From contig JAYKKR010000001.1 in NCBI GenBank assembly GCA_036971615.1, forward strand, positions 992,001 through 1,056,000: 64,000 bases of DNA. The letters are read 5' to 3'. Both the position numbers and the translations under genes were made by a program. The notes below the pieces were generated by a model, which searched no databases, was not told the DNA's origin, and worked only from the letters and a program-made list of their open reading frames with translations. Numbering within the stretch: the stretch's first letter is position 1; every line of letters starts with the position of its first letter. Below are positions 23,242 to 34,276 of this stretch, one piece after another. This stretch comes from Amyloporia xantha. Lineage: Eukaryota > Basidiomycota > Agaricomycetes > Polyporales > Adustoporiaceae.

Positions 23242-24670
23242 ATGCAGCCCGCATATCACAACGGCGAACCACCTTACTATCCTCCCCAGTATGCCCAGCC
23301 ACAGGCCTCCTACTATCCCCAGTACACGGCCTATCCGCCTTATCTGCCTCCTCAGCACAACATAGCAGCTCCATTCCCGACGTACCCAGCCCAGCATGAG
23401 CCTCCGCCCCAATTTCCGACGTACCCAGCCCAGCATGAACCTCCGCCCCAATTCTCGACGCCGGCTCCGCGAAGGAAGAAGCTCGATCGCAGTGCCTCTG
23501 CCGCACCCACTGTCGGTAGTACTCACAGCCGATCTTCTACTCCCGCGGGTCCCTTGAAGTCGGCAATGAAGAAGAAGAAATCGCTCGACAGGTCTGTTTC
23601 CATCAGCGGCGTCCCGCTCTCCAGATCGGAAAGCCGCCAGAGAGTGAATTCCTTGACCAGGCCACGCACAAATTCGTCACCTACGTTCGTTCCTGGTTCG
23701 TTGTGTTTTCTCTACGATATCATTCTAATGCTCACCTCGATGTGATTGACCGCACAGACCATTTGTTCCTATCGCTGTACTCCGTGAACGAGCTAAGAAT
23801 AGACCACATCGCCTATCAGACTACTCTAGATGACCTCAGAGAGTCTGTGCTGCCTATGTGGCCTCACGGTGTCTCATTTGAGGACAGTCGCGGAGACAAC
23901 TGGCGAGTGCGTTTTGCAGCAAGTCCTTGGACCAGTACAGGGGTAGACGCAATTCTGTAAGTTGTATACTTCTGGGAAAGGATGTCGTCCCTAAATTCGA
24001 TATGTTGATCAGTGCGCAACGCCTGATTTGTCGTCTGTTTAAGGTGTTAGCTCGTCAGGTGCGTTACATAGACCGGTCTGGGATCAAGCCATATCTTACA
24101 GCGGCTTGCAGGGTTATTCATACTTGACCACTGTTCAAACAGCACATGCGGTCAGTATTCCATCATATCTCGTTCCCACCATCCTCTAATATGTTGACGT
24201 AAAGCCAAGGCCCCCACGCCTGATATTTGTTGACTCACCACCGGAACCAGATGTAGATATATTCATGGCGACGTTCTCGCAATCGAAAATGAGATTATCG
24301 CTTCTTGACTCTCCTCCGGATCTTGCCGTCCAGTTGTCGCAGAGCATGCGGTCAGTTTTCCCCCGCAAAGTATCCTTCCACGGAGCCAATGAAGACGGCG
24401 TCTCCATCATCGAGATCAAGAAGGAGGGGTTTCGATGTGAGTTTTGGCCTGGCGTTATTGTTAGAATGGCTGTTAACAATTACGCTAGCACGGGAAGCGG
24501 ACAGAAACATGGTCTACGGATGTATGCTGCGGTTCTTCAACTCCGTCGGGTACAAGCTGGACGGGAGTGTGCCGTTGGGCAAGAAGGGGCCGCTGGGCCT
24601 GGGATCGCGGAGGGAAGCTTGGATTTTCCGGAGTACCCCGCGGGGACCCGAGAGCCGTCAGAAGTCATGA
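23242..24670 (+). CDS. Conserved fungal protein of unknown function with Pro/Tyr-rich N-terminus
   Basis: Not recognised by function. The first exon encodes a low-complexity Pro/Tyr/Gln region (PPYYPPQYAQPQASYYPQ) with two copies of a 13-residue unit PTYPAQHEPPPQF. A Lys/Ser-rich segment (KSAMKKKKSLDRSVS) looks like a nuclear or phospho-regulated linker. Later exons encode a folded-looking domain: NELRIDHIAYQTTLDDLRES, VSFEDSRGDNWRVRFAASPW, RLIFVDSPPEPDVDIFMATF and MVYGCMLRFFNSVGYKLDGS. The last exon runs to RREAWIFRSTPRGPESRQKS. Three or more introns of usual size are inferred, including one at GT..AG about 24437-24490. The globular C-terminal part looks conserved in style, but I cannot name a family. 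Confidence 0.6.
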
Positions 24671-26285
24671 TGTCAGGTCGTTCACTTTTCTCAGTATGTG
24701 TGTCGAGTGTCCCTGCGTTGTCTCCCTGCTGAGTCTGTACCCATGAGGGCGACGCGGATGGGGCATTTGTCTGTACACGTAAGGCATTGTGGATTGGAAT
24801 TTTTCAGGTTCAGCATTTGTGTATAGCGTTATTCATCCATTATGCAAGTCACGAAAAGTTCATGCGCACGAGTGAAGGAATCAGCCATTCTCAGCGCAAG
24901 GCCTCACTTTCTTTCTCTCAGGTTCACTGATGATTTTACTTGTTACTTGAATAAGAGGTGTAGCGAGAACACTGCATGCTAACCTTGACTTTGCGGTCCC
25001 AATGCCTACAGGGCTATTCTGGATTGTTGACCATGTCGTCGCAGACCTTCACCGAAGATTTCACCTAGCCTGCGTCTGGGTTGGATGACGGCTGTTGTGC
25101 TGCAGAGGCATGGTGCATGGCGCAAATTAATCAGTCACATTCGTTACAGCATCCAGCTGGGGAAGGTGGGGCGGACCCATCTATCGAACGGGCTGTATCT
25201 TAATTAGCTTCATTTTAGTGCGGGTTCGGGAGGCTTCCAAGGCAGACCTGTTCTTGAAGACGCCGGCTTCTACGAGACAAGCGGGAACTCGTCTCATTTC
25301 AAATTAGGTCCGTCTGGCCTCATCGCCACAGGTATGAACTAACGCTCTGGTTGAAGGGCTTACCGAAGCGTGTTTTACGTGTTCGCGAAGTCCAGAGCCA
25401 GCATCGCCACATAGCGGAGCGACATCCTCGAGGACTGTGTTCATTGATCCACCTACATACAGCCCGGCCCGATCCTCTATCGAGGAATGGATTCTCTTAG
25501 GGCCAGCCAACGCTACCAAACATTCGAACAGCTTGCACTGGAATGAATGGACGTGGCTTGGGAGTGGCCAAATACTCCTAGTAGCTGTATGCGGGCCTGT
25601 GCTTGCAGCGCATCTGGGTGGTCAGCAGTCGAACGATGATCCGAGAGACGAGATTAATGAGCCGTTAATGCTGGTGGCTTAACGCCTTGTGGAGACTTTC
25701 ATCGCCGGCACTGCTCTGACGCACAATCAGGAATGGACAAGGGACGCTGGTGAGGCAGTCAGAACTTAAATTCAAATTATACTTCGCTGCCAATTTCTAC
25801 TTCTTTTAGCGAAGGGACATGCTTTCTGTGTCCATGCGGAGCGTCTGGCGCTCGAGAGTCACACAAGCCGACTATTCCTGGATAGCGGGTTGTTCGGGGG
25901 GGAGGCACTTCAAGGTCCCGAGTGCGAAGCGTGTCTAGAAGGCTGTGCACCTGCTCGCCGTAGCTGCCTGCCGTCGACCCTAGGTTAGCGAGACAATGTG
26001 TGGGTCTTAGCCAACCCTGTGGACGTCTGCCGTCGGTGAGTCAACTTTTGAATAAACCTCGTATGGGCATTGGATCACTTGAGCTTATGGAAACACATAC
26101 AGAGCTCGCATTTCATGATTATGATATCGATATAAGCAGGACCCTTGTCTGCACGGATAGGAAATTCAAATTTACACTGGCAAGCGAAATGCGGGGTTTT
26201 CAATAAGGACGCATTCGCTGTAACGCTGCTACAGCCTGTACCCAAGATTCACTCCCAAGTAGACCTGTCATCCTGCCTGTCGTGC
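24671..26285. other. Gene-free start of the accessory island
   Basis: About 1.6 kb without a convincing gene. An 81-codon plus-strand ORF (25437-25682) includes a short hydrophobic stretch (QILLVAVCGPVLAAHLGG) but has no supporting context. Composition drops to A/T-richer than the flanking conserved block in places. Confidence 0.4.
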
Positions 26286-26836
26286 TTATTTCGTCGGACG
26301 AGTTGGGGGTTTGGAGGGCTTCGACGCAGTAGGAAAATTTGGCCTCGACGCAGCAACATGAACTATACGCCCTCTTGGACGCCAGTCGGAGGCTTCATTA
26401 TCGGATATTCTGTTAGACAGACAATTCAGTCGTCACCCTTCCTAATTTCTGGTATCAACCTACCCATCCTCATCCTCCTCGTCCTTATCCCCATGTTCAT
26501 CATCCTCATCATCCTCATCATCCTCATTATCAGCAGAACTGGTCATGGATGCTCAGCCATGTCCAGCACGTAACGGACGAAGAAAAATACCTTTGGAGAG
26601 CAATTGGCTCACTGGTGTTGTCTGCGGATGGTGGGACAAGCTCTGTGGCCGTTTCAGGCTTGTTGACAATAGCAGATTCGTCGCTGATATTTTGATATAG
26701 GATCAGCACTCGATATTCTACGACAAGTGTCATGAACTTACGGTAGATCGACGGGCATGACACCTTCACCTGGTGGAGGGGGGACCTCGTCAGAGCGGGT
26801 AGCCGTTTCAGTGTTGTCGGTGAGTTCGCTGGTCAT
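26286..26836 (-). CDS. WRPRG-family gene A, unknown function
   Basis: Unrecognised 128-aa protein. Exons are 26742-26836 (95 nt), 26591-26683 (93), 26464-26538 (75) and 26286-26409 (124), with all three introns in phase 2. Exon 1 begins MTSELTDNTETATRSDE. Exon 2 is Ser/Thr/Pro/Glu-rich. Exon 3 is almost pure Asp/Glu (SADNEDDEDDEDDEHGDKDE). Exon 4 reads SDNEASDWRPRGRIVHVAA and ends in a Pro/Lys/Arg tail (KPSKPPTRPTK). The product is thus an acidic N-terminal two-thirds joined to a basic tail, with no signal peptide or membrane segment. It resembles genes B, C and D nearby in exon number, intron phase and the WRPRG element. Function unknown. A nucleic-acid- or histone-contacting role would be only a guess from charge. 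Confidence 0.65.
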
Positions 26837-27495
26837 GTTAATGAGGTGATGGTCCCGTATGGGATGCTACGACTTATATTATGCTGAAGGGCAGTGGGAA
26901 GCTGTGAAGCCTTTACATCGTGGATGCTCCTTTCAGTACACAGCTTGGTACATAGGCAGTACAGATAAGAGTTCCCGCTTCTGGAATTTGCGCACGTTCC
27001 ACATTCTATCGATTGACAAATATATATGGGCGGCTTGTCGCTTCATCAACAGCTTGCGAATGACGAACAAAGCCTAGACGGCAGCAGGACAAATGCCACC
27101 GCCTTAGCGTCAGGCGATACCCAAGCCGCACTTGTGCCTCACCATTCGGAATCAAATAGGAACAAGCAGTAGCATTCGCCGCCAAACCGATGCTGAACGC
27201 CTTTATCCCATAGTTCACAGCGGTGTAGTATCTGCATTCGTTGCATAAACCGATCTTCATGGTTACAAAGAGGCGGTGGCAAGATATATGTTTCTGTCAG
27301 ACCACGGATTGTAGGAAATGGGAGACCGTGATATAATTGCGTTTGGAAAATTCAATGCTACAGAGGTAAGGCTCGATGTGAATGGGTGTCATGTGAGAGT
27401 AGGGATGTATAAGAGCCTAATGGATGTGGATGCAAGGTCGTGTCTGCTTTCTAATCGAGCAGTACATATCTGATAAAACTCCTTCTCGAAGAAAC
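26837..27495. other. Intergenic between WRPRG genes A and B
   Basis: About 660 bp holding the 5' region of gene A and the 3' region of gene B. No ORF with protein-like features. Confidence 0.45.
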
Positions 27496-28093
27496 TCAAG
27501 AGGATTTCTTCCCCTTATTAACAGAGCTCGTCTGCCCAACCTTGTCCTTTTGTCCAGTGGATTTCGTAATCTTATCAGAATCCTTGTTGGGCTTGGGAGT
27601 CGTCTTTGTGTTCTTGCGTATGGGCTTGGCTTTTGTAGGGACGTTGAAGGGCCCTCTCGGTCGCCAATTCATGTCATCTTCCGATTCTCTGCGAAACATC
27701 ATGTACTGTCAGATATATCTTCAGAAGGCAGTGACTTCATGTTTCCACATACTCGGATTCATCATCATCCTCGACATAGCTGATACGTAAGGCCATCCAC
27801 TCTCAGTTCCGTCCGAAATGCATCAAAAGCAAGAAGAATACACACCTGGGAGGGATAGCTAGCCCGCCGTCGCTCGCAAGCGATGGCACGCCAACTCCTG
27901 CGGCGGTCTGGAGCGCATCAACGATGGCCGACTCGCCCCTAGAATTTGTGTATCTGTTCAAATCCGTTATCCTGGTATAACTAGTCTAATGGACGCACAG
28001 TGTTCCGACAGGTGTGTCAGCCCCGCTCGGAGAGACGGAGCCCTCGTCCGAGCCAACGAGAGTTTCAGTAGTTTCGGTGAGCTCCTCGTTCAT
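27496..28093 (-). CDS. WRPRG-family gene B, unknown function
   Basis: Unrecognised 134-aa protein. Exons are 27999-28093 (95 nt, exactly as in gene A), 27846-27935 (90), 27753-27779 (27) and 27496-27688 (193), all introns phase 2. Exon 1 starts MNEELTETTETLVGSDEG, clearly related to MTSELTDNTETATRSDE of gene A. The 27-nt exon 3 encodes the acidic YVEDDDES. Exon 4 reads EESEDDMNWRPRGPFNVPTK and continues into a Lys-rich tail (AKPIRKNTKTTPKPNKDSDK) ending KGKKSS. It is tandem with gene A on the same strand. There is no targeting signal. Whether it is transcribed cannot be told from sequence. Confidence 0.65.
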
Positions 28094-29039
28094 TGTGTTG
28101 CAACTTGTGGTGGGGGTACTACTGCGACTAGACGGGATTTTATCCTACAATTGCAAGGCGGTGTGAGGCGGTGAGTGTACTCAGTCAGTAATAACCAGTG
28201 CCCTCTAAACCAGAATGGCCGGTTGCTGCCAAAGAACGTGCAAACATCGATAACTATGAGCGTCTTGTGGTCTGATGGATGGTCCTTAGAAGGGAAACAC
28301 AGCGCTACTAGACCCAGCAGGTGACAATGCCTCCGTTGCAGCATCGGGCAGGAACCTTACCATGCTGCGATTGTATTTCATTGTTCGAGAGCCGGCGGCG
28401 GCGGTGACAGTCCATAATATTCGGCACTGCGCGGTTTTACAGTCGCCAAGATGGTTTGGGTTTTTTGCTTGAGACCGACCTGTGAACGAAGCGTCGGGAT
28501 CAAATGTGCAGCTTCGGACATACACCCTGAACGCGATGTGTTCCCCTAAGCACGATTATTGCACATCGCCTCTTGGCGCTTCGATCGTCTTCACTTGCTA
28601 TCGCGGGTCGAAACAAATATCTTCGTGCGCTATCGATAGGGCGAAGAATGAGTACTGCATCTGCCTCCGAGCTTCGAGAAATCCACCCACAGACGCCAGG
28701 ACCACACATGCTGTAAGCGAACCGCCATGCGATGCCGTATGAATCGGGAACCTCGCCGATTTAATGACGCGGCTACAGTTTCGCGCGGTAGTAGTGTATG
28801 GTAATTCAAGCATCTATATTCAGACGCCAGAGGGACAGACCTAGAGATATATTCGAATTAGAAGGTTCCGGAGGCGGTGATACATGGGGGCGAACAACAT
28901 AGGGCCGTGATGCAAGTGAAAAACGCAAAGAAACAAATACCAGGGGAAAGTATGTGGAGTCCAAATACTCGCAACAAAGTCCGGTGCGTACAAAGAAAAA
29001 TAAAGTTCGTATCAAGCCTGGAACCGTGACGTTCGACAC
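28094..29039. other. Intergenic between WRPRG genes B and C, partly duplicated
   Basis: This is the upstream region of gene B. Bases 28558-28660 resemble 30140-30245, which lies upstream of gene C (shared blocks around TATTGCACAT, TTGCTATCG, GGGTCGAAC, TAGGG and GAGTACT). This suggests both promoters were copied with their genes. Confidence 0.5.
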
Positions 29040-29607
29040 TCACTTCCTTAACCTCCTTCGAGGAGGAGGAGGAGGAGGAGGAGGAGGATTGGAAGGAGGA
29101 TTAGAAGGAGGACAATTTTGACCAGAGGGATTCGGAGGTGGAGGGTGCGGAGGATCACGAGGGGGAGCTTGAGCAGTATTTTTGGTCCGCTTGTTATCTC
29201 TAGGGCGAGCTTTGGTAGGGGTATTCAAATGGCCTCTAGGACGCCATACCAAAACCTCAGACGAGTCGCTAGAAAGTATAATTGTATTAACGCCTGCGTA
29301 ACACCGGCGAAAAAGTGGTCACCCACTCAGAGTCTTCCGCAACACTAAAAGCGTCCCTACATACCGAGTCAATTCATAAGCCGAGGGAAGAAATAGCCGA
29401 CATACTCTAAGACCGTGTGTCCATTTTCAATGACAGGATACTCAGAAGTTGCATTGGCCCTTGTAACAGGCACCTCTTTACTGTATGGGTTTCACAAACG
29501 CGTAATGTCAGAGAGCACATCGATAATGATAAGATCCAGACTCACAACTCGTACACGGGTGTAGCGGGTGAGCTCGATGGCAAAGCTACCTCGGAAGGCG
29601 TGGTCAT
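29040..29607 (-). CDS. WRPRG-family gene C with polyproline tail, unknown function
   Basis: Unrecognised 131-aa protein. Exons are 29546-29607 (62 nt), 29406-29480 (75), 29327-29356 (30) and 29040-29268 (229), all introns phase 2. Exon 1 starts MTTPSEVALPSSSPAT. The 30-nt exon 3 encodes the acidic DAFSVAEDSE. Exon 4 reads DDSSEVLVWRPRGHLNTPTK, then a basic stretch (ARPRDNKRTKN) and a long proline-rich tail ending in an uninterrupted run of prolines and RRRLRK. The proline run comes from a GGA-type microsatellite at 29058-29090 that is in frame and so extends the protein. Polyproline could serve as a ligand for WW-like domains such as those in the two neighbouring genes; this is speculation from proximity. 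Confidence 0.62.
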
Positions 29608-29633
29608 TTCTGAGTCGGCGATAGCTCGATGTA

Positions 29634-29900
29634 GTCCTTGCTGCAGTTGGCAGACTCGGAGTGAAACATCTTATATACTGTTCAGCACCATGATCGCGGG
29701 GTCCGCAGCACGGTCTAAGCAGCTTTCGAGCTGCCCGTGAACAATAAGCCGGAGGACAGCCAAATGCTACATGCACACGAACGGCACCCAGGTAGGTGGA
29801 ATCCAAGGAGAGTGCAATACCATGGTGCCGTCGGACCTGGCGCAAAGCGATGAGCGCTTGAAATCCATACTGAGGACGCCCGTCAAAGCACTGGGTAAGA
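29634..29900. repeat. Direct duplication, copy 1 (upstream of WRPRG gene C)
   Basis: Similar by eye to 30379-30720, with several indels. It carries the same ordered blocks at a similar distance from a (real or lost) start codon on the minus strand. Confidence 0.5.
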
Positions 29901-30378
29901 CTGACATCCAACTCCATTCAGTGCTGCGCAAACCAATTACAGTCTCGCTGTCAATGCTTCCGGAATTAAATCGTAATCGGCACAAATTCCAGGAACCCAG
30001 GCGACACCATCATAATGGTCTAAGCCTGTGGTTGAGTCCGCTCCGTTCAGCAGTGCATTGAAGGTCTGTTGATGAGGCGTCAGAATTTGCGCAGCTTCGG
30101 TCATATGTCGTGAAGGCGGTGTGGCTTCCACAGACCCAGCTATTGCACATTGCCTTTGCTTTCGGGTATAGCATTTGCATTTGCTATCGTTGGGTCGAAC
30201 TAAACGCCTTCGTTTGCTATGAATAGGGTGAACGTTGAGTACTCCTTCTCCGACACTCTCACTGCGAATTTAGGAAATTCCACCTTCAAGCGTCAGTACC
30301 ATGACATGTGGGATATATGGAGTGCCGAAAGGTTACGAGACGTTTTAAAAACTGTCCGGTTCAATGGCGTCGTCGTTG

Positions 30379-30720
30379 TTGCAGCTACGAGTCGTAGACT
30401 CGGAGTGAATCTTCTCATAGTAAGTGCTGCACCCTGGTCGTGGAATGCGGTTTCATTGGACAGTGTTGAGACTGACTTGTTCCGTAGAACCATGAACCAG
30501 CATCTGAACAGCTTTCGAGCTGTCAGTGCTTAGAAAATCTAAGTTTAGCTGAAAGCTACACGCACATAGATACCGCCCTTGTAGATGGAATCCAAGGAGA
30601 GTGTGATACTTTGACGCCGTCGCGGACCTGCTAAATTCGTGTAAAGCGGTGAGCGCTCGAGCGCTCGAATCTCAGATTGAGGACGGCCATTATAGCGCCG
30701 GGTAAGATTGGGTGGAATAC
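30379..30720. repeat. Direct duplication, copy 2 (upstream of lost WRPRG start)
   Basis: Partner of 29634-29900. It is diverged, with insertions, which suggests an older tandem duplication. Confidence 0.5.
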
Positions 30721-31070
30721 TTGGAATGCTACTCACAGGATCCTCCTCCTCGGGCTGCCGCGTGTCGCGTTTTCTTCTCAAATCCAACGAACGGATACTG
30801 GATCACGATCAACTTCGGCTTTTATAATGGAACCCTCCACTGCGCTGATCTGCACTGGCCGCTACCGCAATAACGCCAAATGGGTGGTGGCACAGTCTCA
30901 ACAGGTCAGCGGCCCCTATTTAGATTTGCATTCTGTGCTAGATGCGTTTACTGTGATAACAATTGTCCTAGTCGTACGGCTGCTATTTCATGTCAGGCAC
31001 AGACCCCAAAGTATAAATTGCACGCGTAGTCCGACTGACTTCAGTCATACTGCATGCCCTACTTCTACCC

Positions 31071-33090
31071 ATGTCTTCAAATTCCCATTCAATCGAGGAA
31101 TCTGAACCGTGTTGTGGACGCTTTGGCAACCGCGACACCGTCATCGACTTTTATCGAGGGCCTTCACCAAATATTCCACCTAGCTTGGAACTACCTTCCA
31201 TCTATGCTGCGGATGATCTGCTACAACCTGTCACAGCAGCACAAAATAAGCGTTACGAAGAAACTTTCACGTGAGGATCATGTTTATGGGTCTGCCATGC
31301 CATATTAAAAGCCCTGCAGAGTGTGTCCTACTTCCATCGCTGTTCCGTCTGGAACGCACACTACAGTTTCATGCACGGAGTACGTGTCACATCCAATATA
31401 CCACGAACGAGTCTGATCATATTTCCCAGATCTGCGTATCTTCCTCAGGGCTGGACTCGATTAGTCAATCCTGAGGGTGCCCGGTATTACGTGAACAACA
31501 CAGAGGCTATCTGCATCGTCACAGATGCTCCTCTGCACAGGCAGGAAATATATGAAAAGCTCTATGCATCTGTTGAGAGGATTCTCTATCAAATCAAAGT
31601 CCTCAAGTTTCAAGTACCGGCAGACTGTGAAATCTATGTTCGGCCTCATAGCAATCGCGAAGGCTGCGTGTACTACATGATAGACTATGATAGCCAGACA
31701 GAATTCTGGCTGCAAAGCATTCACTCTGACGCACTGGAATTGCCGGCTGTGTCGTCGGTTGATCATCTTAGTAAGCTTCAGAAAATATTCAGGAAATGGC
31801 ATAACTGATCTATAAATAGAATTTGTACTGCACGAGCACTACTGGACTCATGTTGAATATTTTCCACATCATGCTGTATCTCCCCAAGTATGTAATGAAC
31901 TCGTGGGCGTTTTGCGACATGCTCAAGTTGGTAAGTCTGTCGGGATTGGGCTAGGTTGATAGTGTATGCCGTGAACTAATTGGTTGCAGATCAACTGACG
32001 TCCGAAAGTTCCACGTTTCCATACAATGCCGATCAATGTGCCAAGTTCATCGAGTTAATAGATGGCAAAGGTCCGTACAACTGGCCGCATTGTACTGCGG
32101 TGGCTAATTCCGCCTATCTCAGTCGCGGATAATTCATACATGACATGCATAATTGGTCGGTGGTGCAGCTATATCAAGTGGCCTGCAGACTGATCTTCTC
32201 GTTCTCGTTGTCATAGCGCGCCTTTGGGTAGTAGTCTGTACGTCTCATGCTCGACAGTTTCGCCAGTTCATTGTCTTGATCATGCTACACAGATCAACAC
32301 AGATTTACGCACTTCTATGGAGAAGATCATGCCCGACTCTGCCGATTCCAAAGCCGCCTTGATAGTGCACCTGTGATACACAGTAGCTTGATGTCGCTAT
32401 GTAATGTTGCCTTGTTTGGTCTTCCGAAGAATTTCAAGGAACAATTGGAACAACTATTTGTCGATAGGTTGGTTTACGGCATGCACTGGCGTACCTTCAT
32501 GCACGCACAAGAGAAAAGTTGGCGAGAAAGCGCATATTTGGTAAGGATATGCATCAGAGTCTTTTTGGGTCTCGTACTGACATCTAAGTACAGTCTACTG
32601 GTCTTATGCTGTAGGTATTATACTATACGGCAAACACAGTCACTAAATCCTCTAACCGCAGCGTCATCATGACCGTTACATCACGTTCTCGAGGCCCTAT
32701 ATGCCAATATACGGGATTGATGTCGACCCTCCTCTCCCTTGGAGCACTCGCCTCTAGCCTCACCCTTCTCCACTGCTACACGAGGGCAGACGAGATGAAT
32801 GCTGCCGATGCGGTGTGTTGCCTTCATTCACTTCCATGGTTTATGACTGACCCGCACCTGAGTAGGCTCAGCATATCGTCGATATTGAGCATGTAAAATT
32901 GGGATTTGGGCCCATTGCCGCCGTCTACAGTCTCCCCAGGGCACTGATTTACTGGGCTTTGGTCTTCCTAGTCATTCATATCCTTGCCGCCGCCGCCGCA
33001 ATGCCAGGTCCGCTGGCTAAGGTTTTCACTTCCATGATGGCAATCATGGCTGGAATCATATCCATCAAAACTTTCGTTATCCTCCGTTGA
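31071..33090 (+). CDS. WW-like N-terminal / transmembrane C-terminal protein, copy E
   Basis: Member of an Agaricomycete-type family of unknown function. Exon 1 starts MSSNSHSIEE; exons 1 and 2 end in phase 2. A half-WW module follows (LPQGWTRLVNPEGARYYVNN: it has the first Trp and the Gly-Tyr-Tyr strand but no second Trp). Then come AICIVTDAPLHR, YYMIDYDSQTEFWLQSIHSD, HYWTHVEYFPHHA, SSTFPYNADQCAKFIELIDG, THFYGEDHARLCRFQSRLD, FVDRLVYGMHWRTFMHAQE and SWRES. The C-terminus has membrane segments (LMSTLLSLGALASSLTLLH, LPRALIYWALVFLVIHILA and MMAIMAGIISIKTFVIL). All exons stay in frame through to the stop. It is a paralogue of the gene at 44935-46935. Likely a membrane-anchored protein with its N-terminal part in the cytosol. 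Confidence 0.72.
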
Positions 33091-33100
33091 ACATGGTTCG

Positions 33101-33181
33101 AAGTCCGCGCCGCTGAGAGATGGTCCCAAGTCCGCGCCGCTGAATGATGATCTCAAGTCCGCCCCGTTGGAACATGTTTCC
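33101..33181. repeat. 27-bp tandem repeat, three copies
   Basis: Copies at 33101-33127, 33128-33154 and 33155-33181 begin AAGTCCGCGCCGCTGA or a close variant. The array starts ten bases after the stop codon of the WW-like gene. The minus strand would read it as repeated 9-residue SGADL units, but no gene is supported there. Confidence 0.75.
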
Positions 33182-34276
33182 AACTACACCTAAACGCGAT
33201 TAATACTTGCAACCAACGCCTGACAGCCGGAGCTTGAATATGTGATGCGATTTAAAAACCTTTCATGCGTTACGGTTGGTAGCGAACGTATCCAGAATGT
33301 ACTCCTAGTCCTAGTCGAGCTTTGAGAAATCCCTATTTATTCAACTCTATTTGTCCTCATCTCGGTCTTCCTCTGCCTTCGAATTCTTCTGTCTACTGTA
33401 TTCTGGTCAATGTCGAGTTGTTGCAAATATATACATAAACCTAACCCTAAATACCTGCTCGAAGACATTTCTTTTCGCTCGGTTTGAGAACCCGGCTGCC
33501 AAGCAAGTACAAATTCTAATGCACTCCTACCTAGGTCTGTTTGATCGCTTGAGTCTCTACCTAACTGTAGACCCGACGGTTCGCTGGATCTGTCTCCAAC
33601 ACTACGAATAATGCGCGCGCTGAAGACATGGGTGTACCTCTCACGCAGTCCTGCCACGGAATATCGATGACAGCGACAACAGGAGGCCTCGGGATGACCG
33701 GACGTTCCTCTCGAGCCTTGAGATCAGTACCCGTATGTTCTGGGCGTGCATCCGGACGCAACAATCTGAGGATGCAGACATTGCTCTCTGTCACACCACC
33801 ACGATTTGTTTCGAGAGTCGGCAAGCATTGTGATCTATTACACTGGCAGTGAAAGGTTGCGGAGTTCTGGACCAATCTGTATGAGGTGAGAAGAAAACAC
33901 ACACACTCCGAGAATGAACAAGCCTATATCACTAATCGGGAGCCTGAGTGCGTCTATAGACACAAGAGCGCAGGATGGTTTGTGCTCGAGCGCACTTGTA
34001 GATGCTATCTCAGAGAGCATAACGGCATTACTGCACTGGCAAATGCGTTTCACTCCTCAAGATAGACACAATTGATCAGCATGATTGAATGCAGCCTGAG
34101 GCATGTCTTCATGAGGCAAAGAAAACGGTCTTTTTTCAACTTGAACAGAAATACGATGAAAGAAACTACATCAATACAGCGGAATTGGGGTATACTAGGT
34201 TGCAAGGTAACATGTCCAGCCAGGTCCGAAATCTCTGCCGTGCATCATTCCGTCGACTGACTACATGATCATCATC
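33182..34276. other. Intergenic, nothing recognised
   Basis: About 1.1 kb between the WW-like gene and WRPRG gene D. A short CCTAACCCTAAA string near 33440 is isolated and not a telomere array. No supported gene. Confidence 0.45.

Larger units (their letters stand above)
29608..31070. other. Intergenic with duplicated blocks and a possible decayed WRPRG start
   Basis: This is the upstream region of gene C. Blocks at 29634-29900 recur at 30379-30720 (AGACTCGGAGTGAA, CAGCTTTCGAGCTG, GTGGAATCCAAGGAGAGTG or near matches). At 30366-30376 the minus strand reads ACG ACG ACG CCA, where gene C has ATG ACC ACG CCT. A lost start codon of a former fifth family member is therefore possible. The last ~70 bp lead into the WW-like gene. 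Confidence 0.45.

Noticed and set aside
26440..26550. GAT/GAG-type microsatellite as an independent repeat
   Set aside because: It is exon 3 of WRPRG gene A, in frame and flanked by proper splice sites, so it is annotated as coding.
31461..31802. Minus-strand ORF opposite the WW-like gene
   Set aside because: The same antisense shadow occurs opposite paralogue F. The plus-strand exons explain both.
33435..33455. Telomere-like CCTAACCCTAAA
   Set aside because: Single short occurrence with no array, in the middle of genic sequence. No evidence of a chromosome end or interstitial telomere.
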